A DNA stretch of 37,920 nt, from NCBI GenBank assembly GCA_903928015.1, contig CAIYPF010000032.1:1-37920 (forward strand), read 5' to 3'. Below are positions 1 through 7,816 of the stretch, piece by piece; position 1 is the stretch's first letter; the number at the start of each line of letters is the position of its first letter. A model generated the notes under the pieces. It saw nothing but the letters and a program-made list of their open reading frames with translations, searched no databases and was not told the DNA's origin. This DNA is from an uncultured Gammaproteobacteria bacterium (GTDB lineage Bacteria; Pseudomonadota; Gammaproteobacteria; Pseudomonadales; UBA5518). The position numbers and the translations under genes were made by a program.

Positions 1-415
1 CCACCAGCGACTCCACTCCGGCCTTGGCCGTGGCCAGCACTTCGGGCGACGGACCTGCGGGGGATGCCGGGGCTGCGGGAGCTGCAGGAACCGCAGGAGC
101 GGCAACCGCCGGCAAGGAGAGCGGCGGCAATTGGCCGCTGCCGGACCACATCGCGTCTACCGGAACCGGCTCGCCCTCGGGCACGAAGGAGCGGGCAACT
201 ACGGCATTGCCCATGGTCAAGGGATCATCGGCCAGCGAGACCTCGTGACCGAAGCCCGCGCCAAGACCCTCGGCGACCTGCGTGAAGCGGCGGTAGTCCG
301 GGCGCGACAGCGAGAGCAGCGTAACCAGGAAACAGACCAGCACGAGCAGCGTTGCCTGCAGGGCGGGCATCCACCTCGGTGCGGGCGCGTCGGCGGCGGG
401 AAAGAGCGGCGGCAC
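1..415 (-). CDS. pomB: PomB/MotB-like stator protein, N-terminal part
   Basis: This is the B subunit of a flagellar stator, cut by the left edge of the window, so only about 138 residues are visible and the peptidoglycan-binding OmpA-like domain lies outside. I chose a GTG start at 415, eleven bases after the pomA stop, with AAGG upstream. The order is a short proline-rich head, one membrane segment (about residues 16-38, beginning RWMPALQ and ending TLLSLS), then SRPDYRRFTQVAEGLGAGFG, which resembles the plug and linker of PomB, and an Ala/Pro-rich linker. In PomB and MotB the membrane segment carries an essential aspartate six residues after the tryptophan; here that position is alanine and there is no acidic residue in the segment. 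The family call rests on the resemblance and on pomA next door; ion-driven function is doubtful. Confidence 0.8.
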   Translation of the reverse strand, partial: MPPLFPAADAPAPRWMPALQATLLVLVCFLVTLLSLSRPDYRRFTQVAEGLGAGFGHEVSLADDPLTMGNAVVARSFVPEGEPVPVDAMWSGSGQLPPLSLPAVAAPAVPAAPAAPASPAGPSPEVLATAKAGVESLV

Positions 416-426
416 GGCTGCGGCCT

Positions 427-1185
427 TCAGACAGGAGCCACGCGACGCTGCCCTTCGGGCAGGTAGCGTTGCAGGGCGTCCTGCATGATGCGCGGACTCT
501 GGCCAGCCTGTATCGCGAGCAGGCCGTCAATCACCAGCGACTGCATCAGGCTCTGCTGCGCGGCGCGCAGGCGCAGCTTTTCTGCCAGCGGATAACAGAC
601 CATGTGCGCGAGCAGCACACCGTAGAAAGTGGAGAGCAGGGCGATCGCCATGCCCGGTCCGAGGGAGCGCGGATCCCCCAGATTTCCCAGCATCTGCACA
701 AGACCGACCAGCGTTCCGACCAGCCCCATTGCAGGCGCCGCCTCGGCAATGGCGAGGATTATGCGCTGGCCCCACTCGTGGCGTTCGAGCGTGAGCAGAC
801 GGTCTTTCTCGAGTGTCTGATGCAGCAACTCGGGTGCGTGACCTTCGGCTACCAGCTTCAGACCCTCGGCCATGAAACGGTTGGGAGATGCCTGATTCCT
901 GAGCGTCTGCAGCCCGCCGTGGCGGGTGAGGCCAGCCAACTCCAGCAGCCGCGCAATGACCCGCGCCGGATCCTCCGGGCGGTACACGAAGGCCTGCGCT
1001 GCAACCTCCAGCGCACCCAGCAACTGAGGGGCACCGAACTTGATCATGACCACGAAGGCCGTGCCGCCCAGCACCAGAAGCAGCGAGGGCAGGTCCAGGA
1101 AAAGACCCGGATCCCCGCCGAGAAAAACGGCGAGAAACAGCACGCCGAGTGCGCCGGCCAGGCCGGTAATGGTTGTCAGGTCCAC
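427..1185 (-). CDS. pomA: PomA/MotA-type flagellar stator channel protein
   Basis: The product is the four-helix channel subunit of a flagellar stator, of the PomA subtype. The GTG start at 1185 gives 252 residues, close to the usual 253 or so, and is preceded by GGAGGA ten bases upstream; an upstream in-frame extension would run to 1338 but matches nothing in the family. The protein opens VDLTTITGLAGALG, has membrane segments near residues 1-22 and 28-48, a long cytoplasmic loop, and the diagnostic C-terminal block PAMGLVGTLVGLVQML then GDPRSLGPGMAIALLSTFYG, which keeps the conserved threonines and proline of PomA. It is followed directly by pomB and is divergent from xseB, the arrangement seen in Vibrio and Pseudomonas. 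Because its partner lacks the ion-binding aspartate, whether this pair powers rotation is open. Confidence 0.9.
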   Translation of the reverse strand: MDLTTITGLAGALGVLFLAVFLGGDPGLFLDLPSLLLVLGGTAFVVMIKFGAPQLLGALEVAAQAFVYRPEDPARVIARLLELAGLTRHGGLQTLRNQASPNRFMAEGLKLVAEGHAPELLHQTLEKDRLLTLERHEWGQRIILAIAEAAPAMGLVGTLVGLVQMLGNLGDPRSLGPGMAIALLSTFYGVLLAHMVCYPLAEKLRLRAAQQSLMQSLVIDGLLAIQAGQSPRIMQDALQRYLPEGQRRVAPV

Positions 1186-1293
1186 GCTTGCCAGTTCCTC
1201 CAGCAGCTTTGCTTGCTCCAAGCCGGAGAGTTGAATGCACTTGGCATGCCACGGCAAGGGTGGCTGGAACAGGGACAGCGGATCGCAGGCACA

Positions 1294-1322
1294 TTGCCTT
1301 GCGCCCGCGCTCACGCTAGGGT
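1294..1322 (+). promoter_or_regulatory. candidate promoter for xseB-ispA-dxs
   Basis: TTGCCT at 1294-1299 and TAGGGT at 1317-1322 are separated by 17 bases, in the gap between the divergent pomA and xseB genes. The -35 box matches the sigma-70 consensus at four of six bases and the -10 box at only three, so this is a weak prediction made from spacing and position. Confidence 0.3.
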
Positions 1323-1352
1323 CGAGCCTGCAGGCCATCCACCGGAGCTACC

Positions 1353-1604
1353 GTGACTGATACCCCGAAAACCCCGGATTTCGAGCAAGCGCTGGAGGCG
1401 CTCGAGGCCTTGGTCGAGCGCATGGAAGAAGGAGACCTCAGCCTCGAGGAATCGCTGTCGGCCTTCGAACAGGGCGTGAGGCTCACCCAGGACTGCCAGC
1501 TCGCGCTGGGGGAAGCCCAGCAACGCGTGCAGGTGCTGCTGATGCAACAGGACGGGACTCCGCGCCTCGCACCCTTCGCCGACACTGGCGACAGCCAGGG
1601 CTGA
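1353..1604 (+). CDS. xseB: exodeoxyribonuclease VII small subunit
   Basis: The product is the small subunit of exonuclease VII, which binds XseA to form the enzyme that cuts single-stranded DNA into oligonucleotides in the cytoplasm. It is 83 residues, the normal size. The helical core [20 protein letters not shown] followed by [16 protein letters not shown] is the family signature. It starts with GTG at 1353, preceded by GGAG at 1343-1346. The last codons lie seven bases before ispA, so the two are almost certainly cotranscribed; xseB-ispA-dxs is a standard gammaproteobacterial order. The large subunit is not in the window, which is normal. Confidence 0.95.
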   Translation: MTDTPKTPDFEQALEALEALVERMEEGDLSLEESLSAFEQGVRLTQDCQLALGEAQQRVQVLLMQQDGTPRLAPFADTGDSQG

Positions 1605-1611
1605 AGGCCCC

Positions 1612-2511
1612 ATGAACCGTCCCCCGGCCAGCCTCGACGACCACCGCGCACGCGTCGAAGCGGCAATCGGGCGCTTGCTGCCGCCGCCAGATCCCGCGCT
1701 GCCCGAGCGCCGACTGATCGAGGCCATGCGCTACAGCCTGCTTGCCGGCGGGAAGCGGCTGCGCCCGGTGCTCTGTCTGGCAGCGGCAGAGGCTCTCGGC
1801 GGTCCGCACGTACCGGACGATGACGTTGATCGCATCTGTGTCGCCATCGAGTGCATGCACACCTACTCGCTGATACACGACGACCTCCCGGCCATGGACG
1901 ACGACGACCTGCGCCGCGGCAAGCCCACCTGCCACCGCGCCTTCGACGAAGGCACGGCCATCCTCGCCGGCGACGCCTTGCAGGTGCTCGCATTCGAACT
2001 GATCGCAGAGGCACACGGCATCAGCGAGAGGAACCGGCTCGCCCTGCTCACGACGCTCGCCACGGCCAGTGGTGCCTCGGGCATGGTCGCGGGCCAGGCA
2101 ATGGATCTTGCGTGCGTGGGACAGGCGCTGGAACTGCCCGCGCTGGAACGGATGCATGCGCTCAAGACCGGTGCGCTGATCCGCGCCGCGGTGCGCATGG
2201 GAGGGCTGCTTGGCGGCGCCGGTGAAGCCGGACTCGCTGCGCTCGATCGCTACGCCAGCGCCATCGGGCTCGCCTTCCAGGTCCAGGATGACATCCTCGA
2301 CGGCACGGGCACCGCAGCCAGTCTTGGCAAGGAGCCGGGGGCCGACGCGGCGCGCGACAAGCCCACATTCCTCAGCCTCATGGGCGAGCGCGGGGCCGTG
2401 GACTACGCCCGTTCGCTCTGCGAGCGCGCGCTGGACGCCCTGTCACCCTTCGGCGAGCGCGGGCAAGGTCTTGCAGAGATGGCGCGTTTCATCGTGGCCC
2501 GTGACCGCTGA
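1612..2511 (+). CDS. ispA: (2E,6E)-farnesyl diphosphate synthase
   Basis: The product condenses dimethylallyl diphosphate with two isopentenyl diphosphates to make geranyl and then farnesyl diphosphate, the precursor of undecaprenyl carrier and quinone side chains. It has 299 residues, as in Escherichia coli. The first aspartate-rich motif DDLPAMD is at residues 90-96 and the second, QDDILD, at 225-230; GGKRLRP (about 46-52) is the substrate-binding GKR motif. KEPGADAARDKPTF near the end is typical of bacterial short-chain prenyltransferases. The ATG at 1612 follows AAGG overlapping the xseB stop. It lies 57 bases before dxs, the first enzyme of the pathway that makes its substrates. Confidence 0.96.
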   Translation: MNRPPASLDDHRARVEAAIGRLLPPPDPALPERRLIEAMRYSLLAGGKRLRPVLCLAAAEALGGPHVPDDDVDRICVAIECMHTYSLIHDDLPAMDDDDLRRGKPTCHRAFDEGTAILAGDALQVLAFELIAEAHGISERNRLALLTTLATASGASGMVAGQAMDLACVGQALELPALERMHALKTGALIRAAVRMGGLLGGAGEAGLAALDRYASAIGLAFQVQDDILDGTGTAASLGKEPGADAARDKPTFLSLMGERGAVDYARSLCERALDALSPFGERGQGLAEMARFIVARDR

Positions 2512-2568
2512 TTGCGGCATCATGACGCCCCTCACGAACACCCGGCCGCGACGCCGCGCAAGCAGTAC

Positions 2569-4485
2569 ATGAAGGTCTTCACACAGATTCCGCCAACGCG
2601 GCCCGTCACCCCGCTGCTCGACACGCTGAGCCTGCCGGAGGATCTGCGGGAACTCTCTCTGGCCGAACTCCCCCGCCTGGCCGATGAACTGCGCGAATTC
2701 CTGCTCTACAGCGTCGGCCAGACCGGCGGTCATTTCGGGGCAGGGCTGGGGGTGGTGGAACTCACCATCGCGCTCCACTACATCTTCGACACGCCCTTCG
2801 ATCGCGTTATCTGGGACGTAGGCCACCAGAGCTACCCGCACAAGATCCTCACCGGACGGCGTGAAGCCATGCTCAGCATGCGCAAGGCCGGCGGGCTGTC
2901 CGCCTTCAACAACCGCAGCGAGAGCGAGTACGACGCCTTCGGCGTGGGCCACTCCAGCACCAGCATCAGCGCCGCGCTCGGCATGGCGCTGGCGGCACGC
3001 GCCCGCGCCGAGCGCCGGCGTGTTGCTGCCGTGATCGGCGACGGAGCCATGACCGCGGGCATGGCATTCGAGGCCCTGAACCACGCGGCGCACACCGACG
3101 CCGATCTGCTCGTGGTGCTGAACGACAACCAGATGTCCATTTCGCGCAACGAAGGCGGGCTCGCCTCGTACTTCGCGAGGGTCTGGGCAAGCCCCCTCTA
3201 CAACTCCATGCGCGAGGGCGGCAAACGCGTGCTTTCCCGCCTGCCCGGGCCGGCGCTGGAGATTGCGCGCCGCACCGAGGAACACATGAAGGGCATGCTG
3301 GCGCCCGGCACGCTCTTCGAAGAGTTGGGCTTCAATTACATCGGCCCCATCGACGGCCACGACCTGCCGCTGCTGATCGAGACCATGGGCCACGTACGCG
3401 AACGCCAGGGCCCTCAGTTGCTGCACGTGCTGACGGTGAAGGGCAAGGGTTTCGGGCCCGCAGAGCGCGACCCGGTGGGCTACCACGCCATCAACAAGAT
3501 CGACCCGGCGCCCACGAACAGCAAACCGAAGAAGCCGCTCAGCAAGTACCAGGACATCTTCGGTGCCTGGCTCTGCGAGATGGCCGAACAGGATCCCCTG
3601 CTGATCGGCATCACGCCGGCAATGTGCGAGGGCTCGGGGATGGTCGAGTTCTCCAAACGCTTCCCGGAGCGCTTCCACGACGTGGCCATCGCCGAGCAAC
3701 ACGCCGTCACGCTGGCAGCGGGGCTTGCCTGCGAGGGCATGAAGCCGGTGGTGGCGATCTACTCCACTTTCCTCCAGCGCGCCTACGACCAGCTTATCCA
3801 CGATGTGGCCCTGCAGGATCTGGACGTGCTCTTCGCCATCGATCGCGCCGGACTGGTCGGCGAGGACGGCGCAACCCACGCGGGCAGCTTCGATCTGAGC
3901 TACCTGCGCTGCGTTCCGAACATGGTCGTGATGGCGCCCTCGGACGAGGACGAAGCACGCAAGCTCCTCAGCACCGGATACTTCCACAAGGGTCCGGCGG
4001 CGGTGCGTTATCCGCGCGGCACCGGGCCCGGTGCGGCCATCACGCGCTCGCTGGACACCGTGGAGATCGGCCGCGCTCGGCAGCTGCGCGAGGGTAAAGG
4101 CGTAGGCATCCTCGCTTTCGGAACCATGGTGGCGCCGTCGCTGCAGGCGGCCGGGGCACTGGATGCATCAGTGGCCGACATGCGCTTCGTGAAGCCGCTC
4201 GATGAGGAACTGGTGCTGGCCTTCGCGGCCAGGCACAAGCTGCTGGTGACTACCGAGGAAAACACGCTCGCCGGCGGCGCGGGAGCGGCCGTATCAGAGT
4301 TGCTGGCGGCGCGGGGAATCGTGATGCCGGTGCTGCACATCGCGCTGCCCGACCGCTTCCTGGACCATGGCAAACCACAAGACATGCTGAAAGACGTGGG
4401 GCTGGACGCAGCGGGTATCGAAGCCTCGATACGCGCCCGCCTGAAGGCCATGCGCCCGCCACCGAAGAAACGCCCCTCCCGCTGA
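2569..4485 (+). CDS. dxs: 1-deoxy-D-xylulose-5-phosphate synthase
   Basis: The product joins pyruvate and glyceraldehyde 3-phosphate to give DXP, using thiamin diphosphate and magnesium; DXP feeds isoprenoids, thiamin and pyridoxal phosphate. The frame is open from just after the ispA stop, but I chose ATG 2569 (MKVFTQIP), giving 638 residues against about 620 in Escherichia coli. Visible motifs are GHFGAGLG (54-61), VGHQSYPHK (84-92), the thiamin diphosphate-binding [15 protein letters not shown] (158-172), and [12 protein letters not shown] with catalytic Glu near 376. The ribosome binding site before 2569 is weak, so the first residues are less certain than the rest. The gene converges on ribA with only 15 bases between the two stop codons. 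Confidence 0.96.
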   Translation: MKVFTQIPPTRPVTPLLDTLSLPEDLRELSLAELPRLADELREFLLYSVGQTGGHFGAGLGVVELTIALHYIFDTPFDRVIWDVGHQSYPHKILTGRREAMLSMRKAGGLSAFNNRSESEYDAFGVGHSSTSISAALGMALAARARAERRRVAAVIGDGAMTAGMAFEALNHAAHTDADLLVVLNDNQMSISRNEGGLASYFARVWASPLYNSMREGGKRVLSRLPGPALEIARRTEEHMKGMLAPGTLFEELGFNYIGPIDGHDLPLLIETMGHVRERQGPQLLHVLTVKGKGFGPAERDPVGYHAINKIDPAPTNSKPKKPLSKYQDIFGAWLCEMAEQDPLLIGITPAMCEGSGMVEFSKRFPERFHDVAIAEQHAVTLAAGLACEGMKPVVAIYSTFLQRAYDQLIHDVALQDLDVLFAIDRAGLVGEDGATHAGSFDLSYLRCVPNMVVMAPSDEDEARKLLSTGYFHKGPAAVRYPRGTGPGAAITRSLDTVEIGRARQLREGKGVGILAFGTMVAPSLQAAGALDASVADMRFVKPLDEELVLAFAARHKLLVTTEENTLAGGAGAAVSELLAARGIVMPVLHIALPDRFLDHGKPQDMLKDVGLDAAGIEASIRARLKAMRPPPKKRPSR

Positions 4486-4500
4486 GGCGCCCTGCAGGGC

Positions 4501-5094
4501 TCAGTCCTGACCCATCAAGTGGCCGAGCTTGCCGGCCTTGGTGTCGAGGTAGCGCTGGTTGTGCGGATTGCGGCCCGTGCGCAGCGGGATCCGCTCCACG
4601 ACTTGCACTCCCATCCCCTCGACCGCTGCGATCTTGCGCGGATTGTTGGTGAGCAGCTTGAGTGCGGTGATACCCACTTTGGCGAGCATCACGCCGCAAA
4701 TGCTGTAGTCGCGCATGTCGGCGCCGAAGCCGAGTTGCTCGTTGGCCTCGACGGTGTCAGCCCCCGCGTCCTGCAGGTGATAGGCCTTGATCTTGTTCAG
4801 CAGCCCGATGCCGCGACCTTCCTGCCGCAGGTACAGGAGCGCGCCACGCCCCTCGGCAGAGATGAGCTCCATGGCACTGCGCAACTGCGCGCCGCAGTCG
4901 CAGCGCATGCTGAACAGCGCGTCGCCCGTGAGGCATTCGGAGTGGATGCGCGCCAGCACCGGCGCGCCGTCGGCGACATCGCCCAGCGTGAGGAGAACAT
5001 GCTCCTTCTCCAGCTCGATGTCCTCGAAGCCGTGCATGTCGAACACCCCCCAGGGGGTCGGCAGGCGGCAGGAGGCGACGTAGCGTACGGACAA
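4501..5094 (-). CDS. ribA: GTP cyclohydrolase II
   Basis: The product opens GTP to 2,5-diamino-6-ribosylamino-pyrimidinone 5'-phosphate, the first step of riboflavin synthesis. It has 197 residues against 196 in Escherichia coli. The zinc ligands are Cys54, Cys65 and Cys67 in [33 protein letters not shown] and LLTNNPRKI are the substrate-binding blocks. The start is TTG at 5094: it lines up exactly with the N-terminus of the Escherichia coli enzyme and is preceded by GGAGA with a five-base gap. It is the last gene of the rib series, 63 bases after the retropepsin-like gene. It is the only intact GTP cyclohydrolase II here, since the RibA-like tail of the RibB fusion at 7817-8932 has lost these cysteines. 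Confidence 0.96.
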   Translation of the reverse strand: MSVRYVASCRLPTPWGVFDMHGFEDIELEKEHVLLTLGDVADGAPVLARIHSECLTGDALFSMRCDCGAQLRSAMELISAEGRGALLYLRQEGRGIGLLNKIKAYHLQDAGADTVEANEQLGFGADMRDYSICGVMLAKVGITALKLLTNNPRKIAAVEGMGVQVVERIPLRTGRNPHNQRYLDTKAGKLGHLMGQD

Positions 5095-5157
5095 GAGGTT
5101 CTCCGGGTTTGCGCGCAGGGCGGCGGATTCTAGCAGCTTGGCAAGCGTGGCGGACCC

Positions 5158-5820
5158 TCAGCGTTCGCGGAGGTACATGACCCCCGCCTCCTCCCGAAGG
5201 CTCACCCGCTGCAACCACGACATGCCGAGCAGCGCGGGTTCGGGGTGCGGGCCTTCGATCACGGTGGCACTGACGTTGCGCACCAGGATGCCCGAGATCT
5301 CGACACGATCGAGGGTGAGGCCCCAGGCGTCGGCCAGACCGGCGGCGGTCTGCACACGGGTCAGTGCGCCGCGCCGGCGGTAATCGATGCCGAGGCGATC
5401 GGCATCGTTGCCGCTCAGCGCCACCACATTGGCCCCGGTGTCGACCATGAACGACACCTGCCTGCCGTTCACGCTGCCCACGACGCGGTACTCGCCTCGT
5501 TCGTTGCGGGAGACCGGGACTTCACGCCTCCCGGGGCTGCTGAAAGCACCACCGGCATCGCGCCCGGGAGCGAGGTGCACCTGACGGCCTGCGACCTCGA
5601 CGACCGCCTCGCGGGACGAGGCCGCGACCAGTCGGACGCCTTCGGGCGAGGTCTGGCCGACGCGCAGCAGCCGCGGGGTGCCGTCGATACTCAGCATCGC
5701 GCGCCCTTCGAAAAGGGCGTTGGCCGTGATCGAGGGATCCTCGCAGCGTCCCGTCAGAGGCATCGCCAGCATCAGGCAGAGAAGCACCCCGAGCGGCGCT
5801 GCGTGGCGATGCTCAGGCAT
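5158..5820 (-). CDS. retropepsin-like aspartic protease, secreted
   Basis: The protein has 220 residues with an N-terminal hydrophobic stretch (PLGVLLCLMLAMPL, about 9-22) that looks like a signal peptide, a spacer of about 95 residues, and a C-terminal single-domain retropepsin fold: GSVNGRQVSFMVDTGANVVAL holds the catalytic DTG, and ALLGMSWLQRV is the usual C-terminal block. This matches the bacterial clan AA family often named TIGR02281, which would act as a dimer in the periplasm; substrates are unknown to me. The ATG at 5820 overlaps the end of thiL by eight bases, implying translational coupling. In many gammaproteobacteria pgpA follows thiL at this place, so its presence here is unusual. 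Enzyme activity is inferred from the motif only. Confidence 0.85.
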   Translation of the reverse strand: MPEHRHAAPLGVLLCLMLAMPLTGRCEDPSITANALFEGRAMLSIDGTPRLLRVGQTSPEGVRLVAASSREAVVEVAGRQVHLAPGRDAGGAFSSPGRREVPVSRNERGEYRVVGSVNGRQVSFMVDTGANVVALSGNDADRLGIDYRRRGALTRVQTAAGLADAWGLTLDRVEISGILVRNVSATVIEGPHPEPALLGMSWLQRVSLREEAGVMYLRER

Positions 5821-6772
5821 CGGTGTTTGCCCCGAAGTGCTGGAATCCCGCGTGCGCAGGACTGAACCCGGGGCAGCGGATGCCCTCGCCCGCGTGCACC
5901 CGGCCGATGCGGCGACAGGGAAGGCCAAGGCGCCCGGCAGCGGCACTGATGTCGGCTGCGGCCGAAGGAGGCGCGGTGAAGCAGAGCTCATAGTCATCGC
6001 CACCGCCAAGGCAGAGCTCAAGGGCCTCGTCGCGCGGCAGGCTTGCGAGCCCGGCCTCGAGGGGCAAAAGCGCAGCGTCAATCTCGATGCCACAGCCGCT
6101 GCGTTCGGCGATATGCCCGGCATCGGCCAGCAAACCATCAGAGACATCGATCGCCGCGCTCGCAAGGCCAAGCAGCGCAAGGCCGAAAGCAATACGGGGT
6201 TCGGGCCACAGAAAAGCAGCGCAGGCGGGATCCTCGGCCTCAGCCCCCGACTGCAGGAGACGCAGACCGAGTGCGGCGAGGCCAGGCCGCCCCGTGACCC
6301 AGAGCTCATCACCGGGACGGGCACCATCGCGACGCAGGGCAGCGCCGGGGGCTGCCGCGCCATGAACCTGGATGGTGACGGACAGGGGGCCGCGCGTGGT
6401 GTCGCCGCCGACCAGCGCGATGCCCGCCCGGCTGGCGAGTTCGCCCAGCCCCTCGGCAAAATCGGCGAGCCAGCGCGGGTCGGCCTCGGGCAGCGTGATT
6501 GCGAGCGTGAACCACAGGGGCCTGGCGCCCATGGCGGCGAGGTCGCTCAGGTTGACGGCCAGCGCGCGGTGGCCAATGGCACGGGGCGAGAGGGATGGGG
6601 GAAAGTGGACGCCTGCGACCAGCGTATCGATAGAGACGAGCAAGTCTTCGCCGGAGGGCACTCGCAGGATGGCCGCATCGTCGCCGATGCCCAGCACCAC
6701 GCCCTCTGCAGGCCCTGCAGCGGGCAGCGCGCCGAAGTAGCGAGCGATCAACTGGAATTCGGAGAGCGGCAT
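5813..6772 (-). CDS. thiL: thiamine-monophosphate kinase
   Basis: The product phosphorylates thiamin monophosphate to thiamin diphosphate with ATP, the last step of thiamin cofactor synthesis. The ATG at 6772 (MPLSEFQLI) gives 319 residues, close to the usual 325; the frame is open further upstream but that stretch overlaps nusB and matches nothing. Signature blocks are GIGDDAAIL near 28-36, SIDTLVAGVHF near 47-57, the magnesium and substrate site AIDVSDGLLAD, and LGGGDDYELCFT. It lies 25 bases downstream of nusB and overlaps the following retropepsin-like gene by eight bases. The nusB-thiL pairing is common in proteobacteria. The ribosome binding site is weak, consistent with coupling to nusB. 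Confidence 0.94.
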   Translation of the reverse strand: MPLSEFQLIARYFGALPAAGPAEGVVLGIGDDAAILRVPSGEDLLVSIDTLVAGVHFPPSLSPRAIGHRALAVNLSDLAAMGARPLWFTLAITLPEADPRWLADFAEGLGELASRAGIALVGGDTTRGPLSVTIQVHGAAAPGAALRRDGARPGDELWVTGRPGLAALGLRLLQSGAEAEDPACAAFLWPEPRIAFGLALLGLASAAIDVSDGLLADAGHIAERSGCGIEIDAALLPLEAGLASLPRDEALELCLGGGDDYELCFTAPPSAAADISAAAGRLGLPCRRIGRVHAGEGIRCPGFSPAHAGFQHFGANTDA

Positions 6773-6797
6773 TCCGGCGCAGCCGCGAGCGGGGGCT

Positions 6798-7271
6798 TCA
6801 GCGGCCGCCGCGGATCTCGACGGGGCGCAGTTCCCTGGCCACGCGATCGAGTACGGCATTCACGAAACGATGGCTGTCCGTGGCGCCGAACTTGCGGGTG
6901 AGCGAGACGGCCTCGTCCAGAACCACGCGCCATGGGACATCGAGGCGCTCACGCAGCTCCCAGGTGGCGATACGGAGCACGGCGCGTTCCACCGGCCCGA
7001 GTTTGTCGAGTTCGATATCGAGAAACGGAACGAAGAGATCGTCGAGATCGGAGGCGCAGCCGGGCACGCCGTGAACAAGCTCCTGGAAGTACTCGAGGTC
7101 GGTACCGCGGAACTCGAAGTCCTCGCGGAACTGGCGCTCGATGTCAGCGGGGCTGTTACCCGACACGGCCCACTCGTAGAGCGCCTGTACGGCATAGTGC
7201 CGCGCCTTGTGGCGGCCCGCCGCAAGGGCCCGGCGGGCCTCGACGCTGTTCTGGTCGGCCGCTTCGCTCAC
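6798..7271 (-). CDS. nusB: transcription antitermination factor NusB
   Basis: NusB binds the boxA element of rRNA leaders together with S10 (NusE) and promotes processive antitermination. I chose the GTG start at 7271, which overlaps the ribH stop in the form GTGA and gives 157 residues. The early block [12 protein letters not shown], the central [10 protein letters not shown] and the C-terminal [16 protein letters not shown] are characteristic of this all-helical protein. The open frame continues upstream antisense to nothing recognisable, but that part is the ribH region in another frame. It sits between ribH and thiL, the standard position in gammaproteobacteria, and is probably translated by coupling to ribH. 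Confidence 0.94.
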   Translation of the reverse strand: MSEAADQNSVEARRALAAGRHKARHYAVQALYEWAVSGNSPADIERQFREDFEFRGTDLEYFQELVHGVPGCASDLDDLFVPFLDIELDKLGPVERAVLRIATWELRERLDVPWRVVLDEAVSLTRKFGATDSHRFVNAVLDRVARELRPVEIRGGR

Positions 7272-7738
7272 AGGCGGCCCAGCAGGCTCACCATCTCGAG
7301 GGCCGACAGCGCGGCCTCGGCGCCCTTGTTGCCGGCCTTGGTGCCGGAACGTTCGATGGCTTGCTCGATCGAGTCTACCGTGAGCACGCCGAAGGCCACA
7401 GGTATCCCGGATTCCATGGACGCCGCCGCGAGGCCCTTGGTGCATTCCCCTGCCACATGCTCGAAGTGCGGAGTGCCGCCCCTGATAACGGCACCAAGCG
7501 CCACGATCGCATCGTAATTGCCGCTGCGAGCGGCCTTCTGGGCCACCAAGGGCAGTTCCCAAGCACCCGGAGTGCGGATCAGGGTAATGCGGGAATCGGG
7601 GACGCCGTGACGGCGCAGTGCATCGATGGCACCGGCGACGAGGCTCTCGACCACGAATGCATTGAAGCGGCTCACGATCAGGGCGAAGCGGCCCTCGCCC
7701 GGGGTGAAATCGCCCTCGATGGTGTGGATCTCTGCCAT
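7268..7738 (-). CDS. ribH: 6,7-dimethyl-8-ribityllumazine synthase
   Basis: The product condenses 5-amino-6-ribitylaminouracil with 3,4-dihydroxy-2-butanone 4-phosphate to give lumazine, the substrate of RibE, and usually forms large hollow shells. It has 156 residues from ATG 7738, which is preceded by GAGG at a good distance. Family blocks are [46 protein letters not shown] with the catalytic histidine, and the highly conserved [20 protein letters not shown] followed by NKGAEAA. It ends in a four-base overlap with nusB and lies 78 bases downstream of the RibB-RibX fusion. One of its two substrates should come from that fusion, whose catalytic residues are partly lost. Confidence 0.96.
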   Translation of the reverse strand: MAEIHTIEGDFTPGEGRFALIVSRFNAFVVESLVAGAIDALRRHGVPDSRITLIRTPGAWELPLVAQKAARSGNYDAIVALGAVIRGGTPHFEHVAGECTKGLAAASMESGIPVAFGVLTVDSIEQAIERSGTKAGNKGAEAALSALEMVSLLGRL

Positions 7739-7816
7739 GTTTGCCTCGCGGCCGTGGATAGTTGGGGGCGCCAATTCTGACACCATTCCCGCGGTCGGGC
7801 CATGCTGCCGGGGACG

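Noticed and set aside
2443-3987. Long open frame of 514 codons on the minus strand
   Set aside because: It lies antisense to dxs, has no family resemblance, and is what codon bias in GC-rich DNA produces opposite a real gene.
4489-4500. Palindrome GCCCTGCAGGGC between the dxs and ribA stops
   Set aside because: It can form only a very short stem and has no T run on either strand, so it is not called a terminator.
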